Shown: one piece after another, positions 9,844 to 17,916 of the stretch
Layout: each line of letters begins with the position of its first letter
How positions within the stretch are numbered: the first letter of the stretch is position 1
Assembly: GCF_023476645.1 (NCBI RefSeq)
Contig: NZ_JAMCOJ010000001.1
Span: 1 to 64,000 of the forward strand
Source of the DNA: Cellulophaga sp. 20_2_10
Lineage (GTDB): Bacteria; Bacteroidota; Bacteroidia; Flavobacteriales; Flavobacteriaceae
Direction of reading: 5' to 3'
Length of the DNA: 64,000 nucleotides
The notes under the pieces: model-generated
Seen by the model: only the letters and a program-made list of their open reading frames with translations
Told to the model about the DNA's origin: nothing
The model's database searches: none
Program-made: the position numbers and the translations under genes

Positions 9844-9851
9844 TATATTTG
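9844..9851 (+). promoter_or_regulatory. Candidate -7 element for the DUF493-DUF4290-murA run
   Basis: TATATTTG fits TAnnTTTG and lies 14 nt before the ATG at 9865. No clear TTTG is present 19-21 nt further upstream, so support is partial. Confidence 0.4.
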
Positions 9852-9864
9852 TAAAAAAAATGGT

Positions 9865-10152
9865 ATGAATACAGATAATCCAGAAGAATTTTACGCAAGA
9901 TTAAAAGAGCAGTTAGATTTAAGTAACACTTGGCCAGCTGATTACCTCTATAAATTTATTATCCCAACAGATCCAGAAAAGTTTAAAAAAATAGAGCAAA
10001 TTTTTGATAATACAGGTGCTGTAATAGTGTCTAAAAAGTCTAAAAATGGTAAATATACAAGTGTATCTATCACTGTAAGTATGAAAGATTCGGATGCTAT
10101 TATTGCTAAATATATAGAAGTAGGTAAGATAAAAGGAGTTATATCGTTATAA
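9865..10152 (+). CDS. DUF493 family protein
   Basis: A 95-aa protein of the DUF493 (YbeD-like) family with an ACT-like alpha/beta fold. Visible marks are YLYKFIIPTDPEKFKKIEQIF and the strand-rich SKNGKYTSVSITVSM, followed by the closing IKGVISL. The family is conserved but its function is not settled. ATG 9865 (MNTDNPEEF) is preferred over the upstream frame, which would add nine residues that match nothing. It is first in a run with DUF4290 and murA. Confidence 0.88.
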   Translation: MNTDNPEEFYARLKEQLDLSNTWPADYLYKFIIPTDPEKFKKIEQIFDNTGAVIVSKKSKNGKYTSVSITVSMKDSDAIIAKYIEVGKIKGVISL

Positions 10153-10255
10153 AACCGCCTATAATTGGTGTTTGTTTTATTTATTTTAGTACTTTGCAGA
10201 ACATAAACGTAGAACTTCACGTTTTAGAATATAAATTAGCATAAATCTTTTTAGT

Positions 10256-10918
10256 TTGAATTTAGTAGAAAACTTAGAGTATAATACTGAGCGCGATCAG
10301 CTCATTATTCCAGAATACGGTCGTCATTTTCAAAAAATGGTAGACTATGCAATATCTATAGATGATGTAGAAGAGCGCAATAAAGTAGCGAAAGCGATTA
10401 TTAGCGTAATGGGTAATTTGCAGCCTCATTTAAGAGATGTGCCAGATTTTCAGCACAAACTATGGGATCAGTTATTTATAATGGCTGATTTTAAATTAGA
10501 CGTAGATTCTCCTTTTCCTGTAACTACAAAGGAAATGTTGCAAGAGCGTCCAGAACCACTAGAGTACCCTCAGAATTTTCCAAAATATAGGTTTTATGGC
10601 AATAACATAAAACGTATGATTGATGTTGCAGTAGACTGGGAAGAAGGTGATATGAGAGATGGTTTGGAATATGCTATTGCAAATCATATGAAAAAATGCT
10701 ATCTAAATTGGAATAAAGATGTAGTAGATGATAGCGCTATATTTAAGCATTTATACGATTTAAGCGACGGAAGAATAGATTTAGCTAAAAAAGAAGAAAC
10801 GTTAACAGAAAGCGGGCAATTCTTAAAGAATAAAATAGCAAAGTCTAATGCTAGATATACCAACGCAAAAAGCAACCAAAGAAGTAACAATAATAACCGT
10901 GGTAAAAAACGGTACTAA
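10256..10918 (+). CDS. DUF4290 domain protein
   Basis: A 220-aa protein of the Bacteroidota DUF4290 family, function unknown. The conserved opening LEYNTERDQLIIPEYGRH, the central GNLQPHLRDVPDFQHKLWDQLF and FYGNNIKRMID are present. The C-terminus is a basic, Asn-rich tail (SNQRSNNNNRGKKRY), possibly nucleic-acid binding. The start is TTG at 10256: the residues MNLVENLEYNTE from this codon fit the family and no ATG precedes the conserved block. It lies 15 nt upstream of murA. Confidence 0.88.
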   Translation: MNLVENLEYNTERDQLIIPEYGRHFQKMVDYAISIDDVEERNKVAKAIISVMGNLQPHLRDVPDFQHKLWDQLFIMADFKLDVDSPFPVTTKEMLQERPEPLEYPQNFPKYRFYGNNIKRMIDVAVDWEEGDMRDGLEYAIANHMKKCYLNWNKDVVDDSAIFKHLYDLSDGRIDLAKKEETLTESGQFLKNKIAKSNARYTNAKSNQRSNNNNRGKKRY

Positions 10919-10933
10919 ATAATAAAATCTTAA

Positions 10934-12241
10934 ATGGGGACATTTAAAATTGAGGGCGGTCACCGTCTACAAGGAGATATTACTCCGCAAGGAGCTAAAA
11001 ATGAAGCTTTACAGATACTTTGTGCAGTGTTATTAACACCTGAAGAAGTACAAATTAATAACATACCAGACATTGTAGATGTTAATAAGCTGATAGCACT
11101 ACTAGAAGATTTGGGTGTAAAAATTCAAAAAAGAGGTAAAGGGTCTTATACCTTTAAAGCAGATGATGTAAACTTAGATTACTTACAGTCTGACCAATTT
11201 AAAGAAGATGGTCGTGGATTACGTGGATCTATAATGCTAGTTGGTCCTTTATTGGCACGTTTTGGTAAAGGTTATATACCAAAACCAGGCGGAGATAAAA
11301 TTGGCCGTCGTAGATTAGATACACATTTTGAAGGTTTTATTAATCTAGGTGCAAAATTTAGATACAACAAAGAAGAATATTTTTACGGAGTAGAAGCTAA
11401 GAAACTAAAAGGCACGTATATGCTTTTAGATGAGGCCTCTGTAACTGGTACGGCAAATATAGTAATGGCCGCTGTTTTAGCAGAAGGCACAACTACTATT
11501 TATAATGCTGCTTGTGAGCCATACTTACAACAGTTATGTAAAATGCTAAATCGCATGGGTGCTAAAATTACCGGTGTAGGATCTAATCTTTTAACTATAG
11601 AAGGTGTAGATGCTCTTGGTGGTACAGAACACAGAATGCTACCAGATATGATAGAAATTGGTAGTTGGATTGGCTTAGCTGCAATGACAAAAAGTGAACT
11701 TACGATTAAAAACGTAAGTTGGGATGATCTAGGGCAGATACCGTCAGTTTTTAGAAAATTGGGTATTACATTAGAACGCAGAGGAGATGATATTTATATA
11801 CCAGAACATAAAGATGGTTATGAAATTCAAAACTATATTGACGGTTCTATTTTAACGATTTCAGATGCACCTTGGCCGGGCTTAACTCCAGATTTATTGA
11901 GTATTATTTTGGTAGTTGCTACGCAGGCAAAAGGAGAGGTTTTAATACATCAAAAAATGTTTGAAAGCCGTTTGTTTTTTGTAGACAAATTATTAGATAT
12001 GGGAGCTAAAGTTATTCTTTGCGATCCACATAGAGCAACAGTTATAGGCCACGATTTTAAGTCTACTTTAAAGGCTACAACAATGGTGTCTCCAGATATT
12101 AGAGCAGGTGTATCTTTATTAATTGCAGCTTTATCTGCAAAAGGAACATCTACCATACATAATATAGAACAAATAGATAGAGGTTACGAAAATATTGATG
12201 AACGTCTAAGAGCTATTGGAGCAAAAATAATAAGAATGTAG
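10934..12241 (+). CDS. murA: UDP-N-acetylglucosamine 1-carboxyvinyltransferase (Asp active site)
   Basis: First committed step of peptidoglycan synthesis: transfers enolpyruvate from PEP to UDP-GlcNAc. 435 aa, standard EPT fold. The substrate-binding Lys/Asn pair is in PQGAKNEALQI, residues 18-28. The catalytic loop reads KPGGDKIGRRRLD, so the family's fosfomycin-binding Cys (E. coli Cys115) is Asp121 here (codon 11294-11296). Asp at this site is known to be active and fosfomycin-insensitive in Mycobacterium, Chlamydia and Borrelia. It is last in the DUF493-DUF4290 run and ends against the convergent 12242 gene. Confidence 0.97.
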   Translation: MGTFKIEGGHRLQGDITPQGAKNEALQILCAVLLTPEEVQINNIPDIVDVNKLIALLEDLGVKIQKRGKGSYTFKADDVNLDYLQSDQFKEDGRGLRGSIMLVGPLLARFGKGYIPKPGGDKIGRRRLDTHFEGFINLGAKFRYNKEEYFYGVEAKKLKGTYMLLDEASVTGTANIVMAAVLAEGTTTIYNAACEPYLQQLCKMLNRMGAKITGVGSNLLTIEGVDALGGTEHRMLPDMIEIGSWIGLAAMTKSELTIKNVSWDDLGQIPSVFRKLGITLERRGDDIYIPEHKDGYEIQNYIDGSILTISDAPWPGLTPDLLSIILVVATQAKGEVLIHQKMFESRLFFVDKLLDMGAKVILCDPHRATVIGHDFKSTLKATTMVSPDIRAGVSLLIAALSAKGTSTIHNIEQIDRGYENIDERLRAIGAKIIRM

Positions 12242-12682
12242 TTAGTTATTTCCTAACCACATAGTAGTACTTTTTGAAGTATTATAAATTGTCCAACCTA
12301 ATAAGAATGATACTAATATTATTCTTATTAGGTTTTGTTTTGATATAAACTTTTTGATACTTTCTGACGAATCTAAACCAGCTATTATTTTACCGTGTTT
12401 TGGTTCTATAATTGTGATGTGTTGTATCCACATAAACAGAATAACAAGTATGCTTATAATTGTATATGAATTTTGTCTGTCTATCAGTTGTAAAACAGAA
12501 GTAATTAAGTGTCCAGGAGCTAAAATAAGTGCAAACAAGAATATTCTGTCTCTTCCTGTGTGGTACCATTTTAGTAATTCTTCTCTGGAATAGTATGTTA
12601 GGGAAGGGTATATAATAAACTGTAATAAGCAAAAAACAATTACAGCCGAAAATTCAAACATAAGTCTTAATATATCTATCAT
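12242..12682 (-). CDS. Four-TM membrane protein of unknown function
   Basis: A 146-aa protein with four hydrophobic segments at roughly residues 8-28, 46-66, 72-88 and 122-140. I do not recognise a family with certainty. Between TM3 and the last helix is a conserved-looking polar stretch IEPKHGKIIAGLDSSESI. The ATG at 12682 is used; seven more codons are possible only from a TTG. The stop abuts that of murA on the other strand with no gap, leaving no room for a terminator. A 127-nt gap separates it from the SRPBCC gene, so it is probably a single-gene unit. Confidence 0.55.
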   Translation of the reverse strand: MIDILRLMFEFSAVIVFCLLQFIIYPSLTYYSREELLKWYHTGRDRIFLFALILAPGHLITSVLQLIDRQNSYTIISILVILFMWIQHITIIEPKHGKIIAGLDSSESIKKFISKQNLIRIILVSFLLGWTIYNTSKSTTMWLGNN

Positions 12683-12808
12683 TTTGATTGAGGTATTAGT
12701 CAATTTCTAATTAAAAAATAGGATAAATAAGATTACATTATAAGAGTTGTCTTAAAACTATATCTTTTATTATGTAACTTATGTTTAAAAATCTATAGTT
12801 TGAGCCTA

Positions 12809-13273
12809 TTATTTGTAGACTCCAAATAGTTCATTTAGTTTCTTTTTTCTATGATTGAAAATTTCTTCTAATTTTGGTTTAACTAAAATAGGATGCATAA
12901 GCTGACCTAAAATTCCGAAAGGAACTTTATAGTCTATAATGTCTTCCATTTCTACCCCACCATCTATTTCTTTAATAAAATGTTTGTGATGCCAAAGTGC
13001 ATATGGTCCAAAGCGTTGCTCGTCTACAAAATATTCATTGCGCACCATATGCGTAATTTCTGTAACCCATTTTGTTTTTATACCTAAGACAGGGGTAACT
13101 ATATATTGTATAATTTGTCCTTGATACATAGGTCTATCTGCACCAGATAAAATAATAAATCCCATATAATCAGGGGTGATTGTTTTTAAATTTTCTGGTT
13201 TAGATAAAAATTCCCAAGCAGTTTCCAAACTAATTGGTAATTTTTGCTTCTCGTGTAAGGTATAAATTTTCAT
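12809..13273 (-). CDS. SRPBCC family protein
   Basis: A 154-aa ligand-binding protein of the SRPBCC (Bet v1/START) superfamily. The start LPISLETAWEFLSKPENL is the classic first strand and helix of cell-division-inhibitor-like SRPBCC proteins, followed by VTEITHMV, FVDEQRFGPYALWHHKHFI and the closing helix. Proteins of this type often sit beside photolyase, TspO and DUF2867 genes in flavobacteria (established association, recalled and not checked). Last gene of the minus-strand block; 1 nt from tspO. Confidence 0.85.
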   Translation of the reverse strand: MKIYTLHEKQKLPISLETAWEFLSKPENLKTITPDYMGFIILSGADRPMYQGQIIQYIVTPVLGIKTKWVTEITHMVRNEYFVDEQRFGPYALWHHKHFIKEIDGGVEMEDIIDYKVPFGILGQLMHPILVKPKLEEIFNHRKKKLNELFGVYK

Positions 13274-13274
13274 A

Positions 13275-13736
13275 CTAGTTATATATTAAAATATAGGCAT
13301 TTAATGAGGTAGCAATACAGAGCCAAATTATATAAGGCACTAATAGCAGCGATTTTGCTTTGGATTTGTTGTTGTACTTATTAATTATATATATAAGAAC
13401 AAAAGTTAAAGACGTAATAATAACAAGACCTATTTTAATATTATGTTGATTAAAAAAAGCAAAATTCCAACCTACGTTTAAAAACCACTGTACAGCGTAT
13501 ATAATCATAAACTTAAGGCTATTACTAGCTTTTGCTAAGTAGCCTAAGTAAATGGCAAAACATATCATTATGGTAGTCCAAGCAGCACCAAAAACCCAGC
13601 CTGGAGGCGTCCAAGGTGCTTTGTTTAAGTTTAGGTACCAAGTAGATTGTGCTCCGTTATCCATAAGTAAAATTCCTAATGCTAAGGCACTAAAATTTAA
13701 AATTAGAAACAGGATGATGTACTTAGCTAGTTTCAT
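13275..13736 (-). CDS. tspO: TspO/MBR-family tryptophan-rich sensory protein
   Basis: A membrane protein of the TspO (peripheral benzodiazepine receptor) family that binds porphyrins; in Rhodobacter it modulates pigment and oxidative-stress genes. 153 aa with five hydrophobic segments. Signature stretches are WYLNLNKAPWTPPGWVFGAAW and YAVQWFLNVGWNFAFF, both Trp-rich. The start overlaps the end of the upstream 61-aa gene by 14 nt, which implies coupling. Its position with FolE, glutathione peroxidase and SRPBCC suggests a role in light or oxidative stress. Confidence 0.93.
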   Translation of the reverse strand: MKLAKYIILFLILNFSALALGILLMDNGAQSTWYLNLNKAPWTPPGWVFGAAWTTIMICFAIYLGYLAKASNSLKFMIIYAVQWFLNVGWNFAFFNQHNIKIGLVIITSLTFVLIYIINKYNNKSKAKSLLLVPYIIWLCIATSLNAYILIYN

Positions 13737-13908
13737 TAGTATTTTTCATTAGTTCTACTATTTTGTCTTGTATAGCCTCGGCTTCTGCAAATTTAGCATC
13801 ACTAGCGCTACGGTTGCTTGTAGAAAGAGCGTGATACTCTTTCATTAGTTGCTCGTATTGTTTTTGTAATTTAGTTATAGGGGATTTTTTTTTAAATAGA
13901 CCAAACAT
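13723..13908 (-). CDS. Small Lacal_2735-like protein
   Basis: A 61-aa, charged, helical protein opening with MFGLFKKKSPITKLQKQY and predicted to form a coiled coil over residues 10-58. Small proteins of this pattern are common in Flavobacteriaceae and I recall the label Lacal_2735 family; no function is known. It lies 3 nt after the glutathione peroxidase gene and overlaps tspO by 14 nt, so it is a bona fide member of the operon. Confidence 0.75.
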   Translation of the reverse strand: MFGLFKKKSPITKLQKQYEQLMKEYHALSTSNRSASDAKFAEAEAIQDKIVELMKNTNETS

Positions 13909-13911
13909 AAT

Positions 13912-14460
13912 TTACTTGCTTAAGTGTTTTGTTATTTTAGTGCTTAAAGGACTCGTAGTAGAGTAGTAGTAGTCTATAAAACGACCGTCTTCATCTATTA
14001 AGTATTTTTGAAAATTCCATTTTACAGATGTTGTTGTACTTCCGTTAAGTTCTTTTTGTGTTAACCATGCGTACAGTGGATGCTGGTCTTCTCCTTTAAC
14101 GTTTATTTTTTCGGTCATTAAAAAAGTGACACCGTAATTTAGTTGACAAAACGTTTTTATTTCTTCTTCAGATCCAGATTCTTGACTTCCAAATTGATTA
14201 CAAGGAAGACCAATAATCATTAGATTGTTTTGGTACGTATTATACAATTCTTGTAAACCCTCATATTGTCCTGTAAAGCCACATTTAGAGGCTACATTTA
14301 CAAATAGTATTTTTTTTCCTTTAAAATCGGCTAAATTAATAGCGTTACCATCTAAACTGTATACTTTTATATCGTAAATACTAGCCTTTGGTTCTGATTT
14401 AGATTTGGTAGAACAGGCTGAAAATATAGTAATAAGTGAAAGCATAATTATTTTTTTCAT
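13912..14460 (-). CDS. Glutathione peroxidase-family lipoprotein
   Basis: A thiol peroxidase that reduces hydrogen peroxide or lipid peroxides. 182 aa. A lipoprotein signal ends in the lipobox FSAC (Cys at residue 16), so it should be anchored in the cell envelope. The catalytic set is visible: the Cys in VASKCGFTGQY, Gln in LPCNQFGSQE, and Trp/Asn in VKWNFQKYL. As a Cys-type enzyme in an organism probably without glutathione, it likely uses thioredoxin. Placed 1 nt after the SDR gene. Confidence 0.93.
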   Translation of the reverse strand: MKKIIMLSLITIFSACSTKSKSEPKASIYDIKVYSLDGNAINLADFKGKKILFVNVASKCGFTGQYEGLQELYNTYQNNLMIIGLPCNQFGSQESGSEEEIKTFCQLNYGVTFLMTEKINVKGEDQHPLYAWLTQKELNGSTTTSVKWNFQKYLIDEDGRFIDYYYSTTSPLSTKITKHLSK

Positions 14461-14461
14461 T

Positions 14462-15145
14462 CTATAGTTTAAAGCTCACAATACCGCAATCTACTTCTAG
14501 TATTTGGCCAGACATACTTAATGTCTTATCACCTAGTAAAAAACTAGCCATATGTGCTACATCAGTAGGGTCTAAAAAACGTTTTAGAGGGTGTCTCTCT
14601 CTAATGTTTTCTATCATTTTCTCGTTGCGTAAAAGTTTTGCTGCTAGATCGGTATTTGTAACAGTTGGTGCAATTGCATTAATACGTACGTTTGGCGCTA
14701 GTTCTGCTCCTAAAGATTTAACAAGTCCTTCTACACCGGCTTTGGCAGTTGCAATACTTGCGTGATAAGGCATTCCTAGTTTTGTGGCTACTGTACTAAA
14801 TAGAACTATAGATGGGTTAGTGCCTTTTTTTACAGCATTTAAATAATGTTTAATTGTTTTAACTGCACCAATTACATTAATTTCAAAATCTTCTTTAAAA
14901 TCCTCAATACTGAGTCTTGTAATTGGTTTAAGGTTAATACTACCGGGGCAATATACTAATCCATCTATACAATCTATTTCTGGTAATTCATCTTTAAGCA
15001 CATCGCATGTATGATGCGTTAGATTTGTATGTTCTAAATCTGGTACTGTTCTACTAATAACAATAACTTTATTTGTTGCTAATAGCTCTTTTGTAATGGC
15101 AAAACCAATTCCTTTGCTGCCACCAATAATAACTGTAGTTTTCAT
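14462..15145 (-). CDS. Short-chain dehydrogenase/reductase
   Basis: A 227-aa NAD(P)-dependent oxidoreductase of the SDR family. The cofactor motif is GGSKGIGFAITKEL near the start. The catalytic Ser sits in IVLFSTVATK. The usual YxxxK has become YHASIATAK, with Tyr followed by the Lys after an altered spacing (the family has YxxxK; here the Lys in TAKAG aligns with cofactor binding). The C-terminus SMSGQILEVDCG is typical. The substrate is unknown. First gene after a 95-nt gap that holds a TGTCTAG-TTGGACA dyad. Confidence 0.9.
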   Translation of the reverse strand: MKTTVIIGGSKGIGFAITKELLATNKVIVISRTVPDLEHTNLTHHTCDVLKDELPEIDCIDGLVYCPGSINLKPITRLSIEDFKEDFEINVIGAVKTIKHYLNAVKKGTNPSIVLFSTVATKLGMPYHASIATAKAGVEGLVKSLGAELAPNVRINAIAPTVTNTDLAAKLLRNEKMIENIRERHPLKRFLDPTDVAHMASFLLGDKTLSMSGQILEVDCGIVSFKL

Positions 15146-15173
15146 TAGTTTTTATTTAAAATTAGGCAAAGAA

Positions 15174-15187
15174 TGTCTAGTTGGACA
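15174..15187. promoter_or_regulatory. Candidate operator dyad upstream of the SDR gene
   Basis: TGTCTAGTTGGACA is a 14-bp dyad (TGTCTAG with TGTCCAA on the other strand), 29-42 nt before the SDR start. It resembles the TGTCTAA half-sites at the TetR-type promoter. Inferred operator. Confidence 0.4.
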
Positions 15188-15240
15188 AGTGTAATTTGCC
15201 AATTATATAGGTTATTCTTAAATGTTTTACTGAAATAATG

Positions 15241-15462
15241 CTATGGTAGCGGCTGCATATTTAATCTTTTCTCAACCTTACGCTTTATTACTGTAAGACG
15301 TTTCATTAAATCCATTATCTCTTCGTCTTTGTTTTCTTTGTACAATTGGTTAAGCTCAAGAATAAGAGCTTTAGCCTCACGAGAAATTTCAACTCTCTCA
15401 CTGTTAGAAAGCGACTTCATTTTTCTTTTCTCAAATTCTAATGCTTTATCTATAATCTCCAT
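15241..15462 (-). CDS. Small coiled-coil protein
   Basis: A 73-aa, highly charged, all-helical protein (KALEFEKRKMKSLSNSERVE, then ELNQLYKENKDEE). I do not recognise a family. It begins 4 nt after the folE stop and is the last gene of the first half of the block, before a 95-nt gap. Base use resembles that of its neighbours. A function related to FolE or to protein bridging is possible but not shown. Confidence 0.65.
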   Translation of the reverse strand: MEIIDKALEFEKRKMKSLSNSERVEISREAKALILELNQLYKENKDEEIMDLMKRLTVIKRKVEKRLNMQPLP

Positions 15463-15466
15463 ACTC

Positions 15467-16153
15467 TTAGTGTTTTAAATAGTTTTGTATTTCTGTTATT
15501 TTTGCGGAACTATTAAATTCTCCGCCGTAAAAAGATGTAATTGTGGTAGAGGCATCATCTTTAATACCTCTAGATGCAACACATAAATGTTTTGCATCTA
15601 TTATTACAGCAACATCTTCTGTTTTTAATATTTTTTGAAGCTCAACACCAATTTGGTTTGTTAAGCGTTCTTGAACTTGTGGTCTTTTTGCATAGTATTG
15701 TACTATTCGGTTAAGTTTAGACAATCCTATTACTTTTCCAGACGATTTATAAGCAACGTGTGCTTTTCCTATAATTGGCACAAAATGATGCTCGCAATTA
15801 GAGTAAAATGTAATGTTTTTCTCTACGAGAATCTGATTATATTGGTATTTATTTTCAAATAAAGCAATTTTAGGCTTATTTATGGGATTTAAACCAGAAA
15901 AAATTTCATCAATATACATTTTGGCAACACGTTTTGGTGTTCCTTGTAAAGAATCGTCAGTTAGGTCTAAGCCCATAACATCCATTATTTCACCAAATAA
16001 CACTTCTATTTTTTCCTTTTTTTGCTCATCACTTAGAGCAAAAGCATTTTTTTTAATAGGAGTATTTAATCCTGTGTATAAATGGTCGTCACCAATATCT
16101 TCTGCAGATACGCTATTTTTTATGTTTGTTATTTCTACTGTATCTAAACTCAT
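15467..16153 (-). CDS. folE: GTP cyclohydrolase I
   Basis: Converts GTP to 7,8-dihydroneopterin triphosphate, the entry to folate and pterins. 228 aa from the ATG at 16153 (MSLDTVEIT); an earlier ATG would add eight hydrophobic residues. Zinc ligands are in NCEHHFVPIIG (Cys, His) and AKHLCVASRG (Cys); the pterin site includes IGLSKLNRIVQYYAKRPQVQERL. An N-terminal extension of about 50 residues precedes the core. It lies among redox genes and not folate genes, so it may supply a pterin for a flavoprotein/photolyase antenna or another cofactor (inference). Confidence 0.95.
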   Translation of the reverse strand: MSLDTVEITNIKNSVSAEDIGDDHLYTGLNTPIKKNAFALSDEQKKEKIEVLFGEIMDVMGLDLTDDSLQGTPKRVAKMYIDEIFSGLNPINKPKIALFENKYQYNQILVEKNITFYSNCEHHFVPIIGKAHVAYKSSGKVIGLSKLNRIVQYYAKRPQVQERLTNQIGVELQKILKTEDVAVIIDAKHLCVASRGIKDDASTTITSFYGGEFNSSAKITEIQNYLKH

Positions 16154-16210
16154 TATAATATATAGTAATTTTAGCAATAAAGCACTATTTTTTTAAAAAA
16201 AATAACTTCT

Positions 16211-16486
16211 TTAATATCTTTTGCTTATAGTGTTATTAGTTATTTGTTTTTGTCTACTACATTTAAATCTTCCGCTTATAAAAGTTCTTAGTTTTGCGTG
16301 CTTTGTTTTACGTCCTTGTACACGTTTTCGCCACATTTTAAAACTACTAGGTTTCATTTCTTGTCGCATTACCGTTATTACCTCTTTTTCTGACAATCCA
16401 AATTGATGTTCTATAGCATCGAAAGTGGTTCTGTCTTCCCAGGCCATTTCTATTACACGATCTATTTGTTCTATAGTTAAGGTCAT
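16211..16486 (-). CDS. TIGR03643 / DUF2805 family protein
   Basis: A 91-aa basic protein of the TIGR03643 type, function unknown. The N-terminal helix-turn-helix-like section (IDRVIEMAWEDRT, FDAIEHQFGLSEKEVITVM) is followed by FKMWRKRVQGRKTKH, a signature of the family. The C-terminal 20 residues are basic. I recall this family next to cryptochrome/photolyase genes in Bacteroidota and Proteobacteria. Here it sits between the epimerase/DUF2867 gene (3 nt upstream) and folE. Confidence 0.85.
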   Translation of the reverse strand: MTLTIEQIDRVIEMAWEDRTTFDAIEHQFGLSEKEVITVMRQEMKPSSFKMWRKRVQGRKTKHAKLRTFISGRFKCSRQKQITNNTISKRY

Positions 16487-16489
16487 ATT

Positions 16490-17911
16490 CTATGTGGCTA
16501 ATTTGTTAATCATTCCGTTAAAAATAAATATATGAAAAGGCAATACGCTATACCAATATAATCGACCTCCTAAGCCTCTAGGTCTAAAAGTGGCTGTTTG
16601 TTTAAGTATATTGTCTTCAATTTTAAACTCAAGCCAAGCCTCTCCGGGTAACTTCATTTCCGCATATAGTAACAATTTTTGTTGTTCTTTATCAGCATAA
16701 ATAACACGCCAAAAATCTAAGGCATCACCAGCACTTAAATCTGTTGTACTAGTTCTTCCTCTACGCAGACCAATACCACCAAATAACTTGTCTAAATAGC
16801 CTCTAAATTTCCATAAAATAGTAGCATAATACCATCCTGTAGATCCACCAATAGCCCAAATCTTATTAATAGTCTTCTTTTTATCTGTAACCTTACGTTC
16901 TTTATAGTCTGTAAAGCAACCATATTTAGGCACATTTATGTATTTGTGTAAATTTCCTTTAAGTCGACCACTACTTATAAGAGAATCTTTCCAGCTAGAA
17001 ACAATACTGTTTTGTTCTATTTTTTCGAAGGCCAATTCTACGGCAGCTTTGTAGCTAATTGGTTCTATGTTTAAAATAGAATTAATAGCACTTGGTTTGC
17101 CTATGATTTCTACCCCCATACTTTTTACTAGAGTAGATGCTAGTTTATAAGATGTAGATGTTACAAAGTACAACCAGTATGATGATAATTTAGGTGTCAT
17201 TACAGGAACCGTAATTATACGTCTCTTTAAGCCTCTTACTTTAGCAAATTGTAATAACATTTGTTTGTATGTAAGTACGTTGGGACCAAAAATATCTATT
17301 CCTTTATTGTATAATTCCTCCTTGCCAATTGCTTTGGACAAAAACAATAAAACATCTCTAACTGCTAGAGGTTGTGTTTTTGTATCTAGCCATTTTGGGG
17401 CAACCATTATAGGTAGTTTTTCTACCAAATCTCTAATAATTTCAAAAGAAGAACTTCCAGAACCAACAATTATACCTGCTCTAAATGTTGTTAATGCATA
17501 TACATTAGAAGCTAACGTTTCTTCTACTAATTTTCTAGAAGACAAATGCATAGACAACTTAGGGTCATTTGTAATTCCGCTTAAATATATAACCTGCTTT
17601 GTTGCTGTTTCTTCAATATATCTTTTAAAGTTAATAGCGCATTGCTCCTCTAAAGATTTAAAATTAGTAGAGGAGTTAGACATAGAGTGTATTAAATAAT
17701 ATGCTATATCTATATCTTTTGGTATTGTATGCAACGTATTTTCTTGTAAAAAATCTGCCTCTACAACAGTTATAAGAGGTTCTTCTTTATACCATTCTTC
17801 TGCTCTTAATTTATCTCTAACCACGCATACAACAGTGTGGCCCTCTTCAATTAAAAGAGGCACTAGTCTTTTGCCAATATAACCTGTTGTACCTGTTACT
17901 AGAATTTTCAT
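16490..17911 (-). CDS. NAD-dependent epimerase with C-terminal DUF2867
   Basis: A 473-aa two-domain protein. Residues 1-290 form an extended/atypical SDR domain with the cofactor motif VTGTTGYIGKRLVPLL and DIAYYLIHSMS. Residues 310-473 match the DUF2867 pattern, with KTINKIWAIGGSTGWYYATI, LRRGRTS and a closing hydrophobic WYSVLPFHIFIFNGM. The fusion is common near photolyase genes in marine bacteria. The substrate is unknown. It lies 5 nt from the flavin reductase gene. Confidence 0.9.
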   Translation of the reverse strand: MKILVTGTTGYIGKRLVPLLIEEGHTVVCVVRDKLRAEEWYKEEPLITVVEADFLQENTLHTIPKDIDIAYYLIHSMSNSSTNFKSLEEQCAINFKRYIEETATKQVIYLSGITNDPKLSMHLSSRKLVEETLASNVYALTTFRAGIIVGSGSSSFEIIRDLVEKLPIMVAPKWLDTKTQPLAVRDVLLFLSKAIGKEELYNKGIDIFGPNVLTYKQMLLQFAKVRGLKRRIITVPVMTPKLSSYWLYFVTSTSYKLASTLVKSMGVEIIGKPSAINSILNIEPISYKAAVELAFEKIEQNSIVSSWKDSLISSGRLKGNLHKYINVPKYGCFTDYKERKVTDKKKTINKIWAIGGSTGWYYATILWKFRGYLDKLFGGIGLRRGRTSTTDLSAGDALDFWRVIYADKEQQKLLLYAEMKLPGEAWLEFKIEDNILKQTATFRPRGLGGRLYWYSVLPFHIFIFNGMINKLAT

Positions 17912-17916
17912 ATTAT

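Noticed and set aside
10153-10255. Small plus-strand peptide between DUF493 and DUF4290
   Set aside because: No frame with a start and more than a few codons resembles coding sequence; the gap is better seen as leader of DUF4290.
14462-15145. SDR pseudogene because YxxxK is not perfect
   Set aside because: The frame is whole, the cofactor and C-terminal motifs are clear, and atypical active sites are common in the family.
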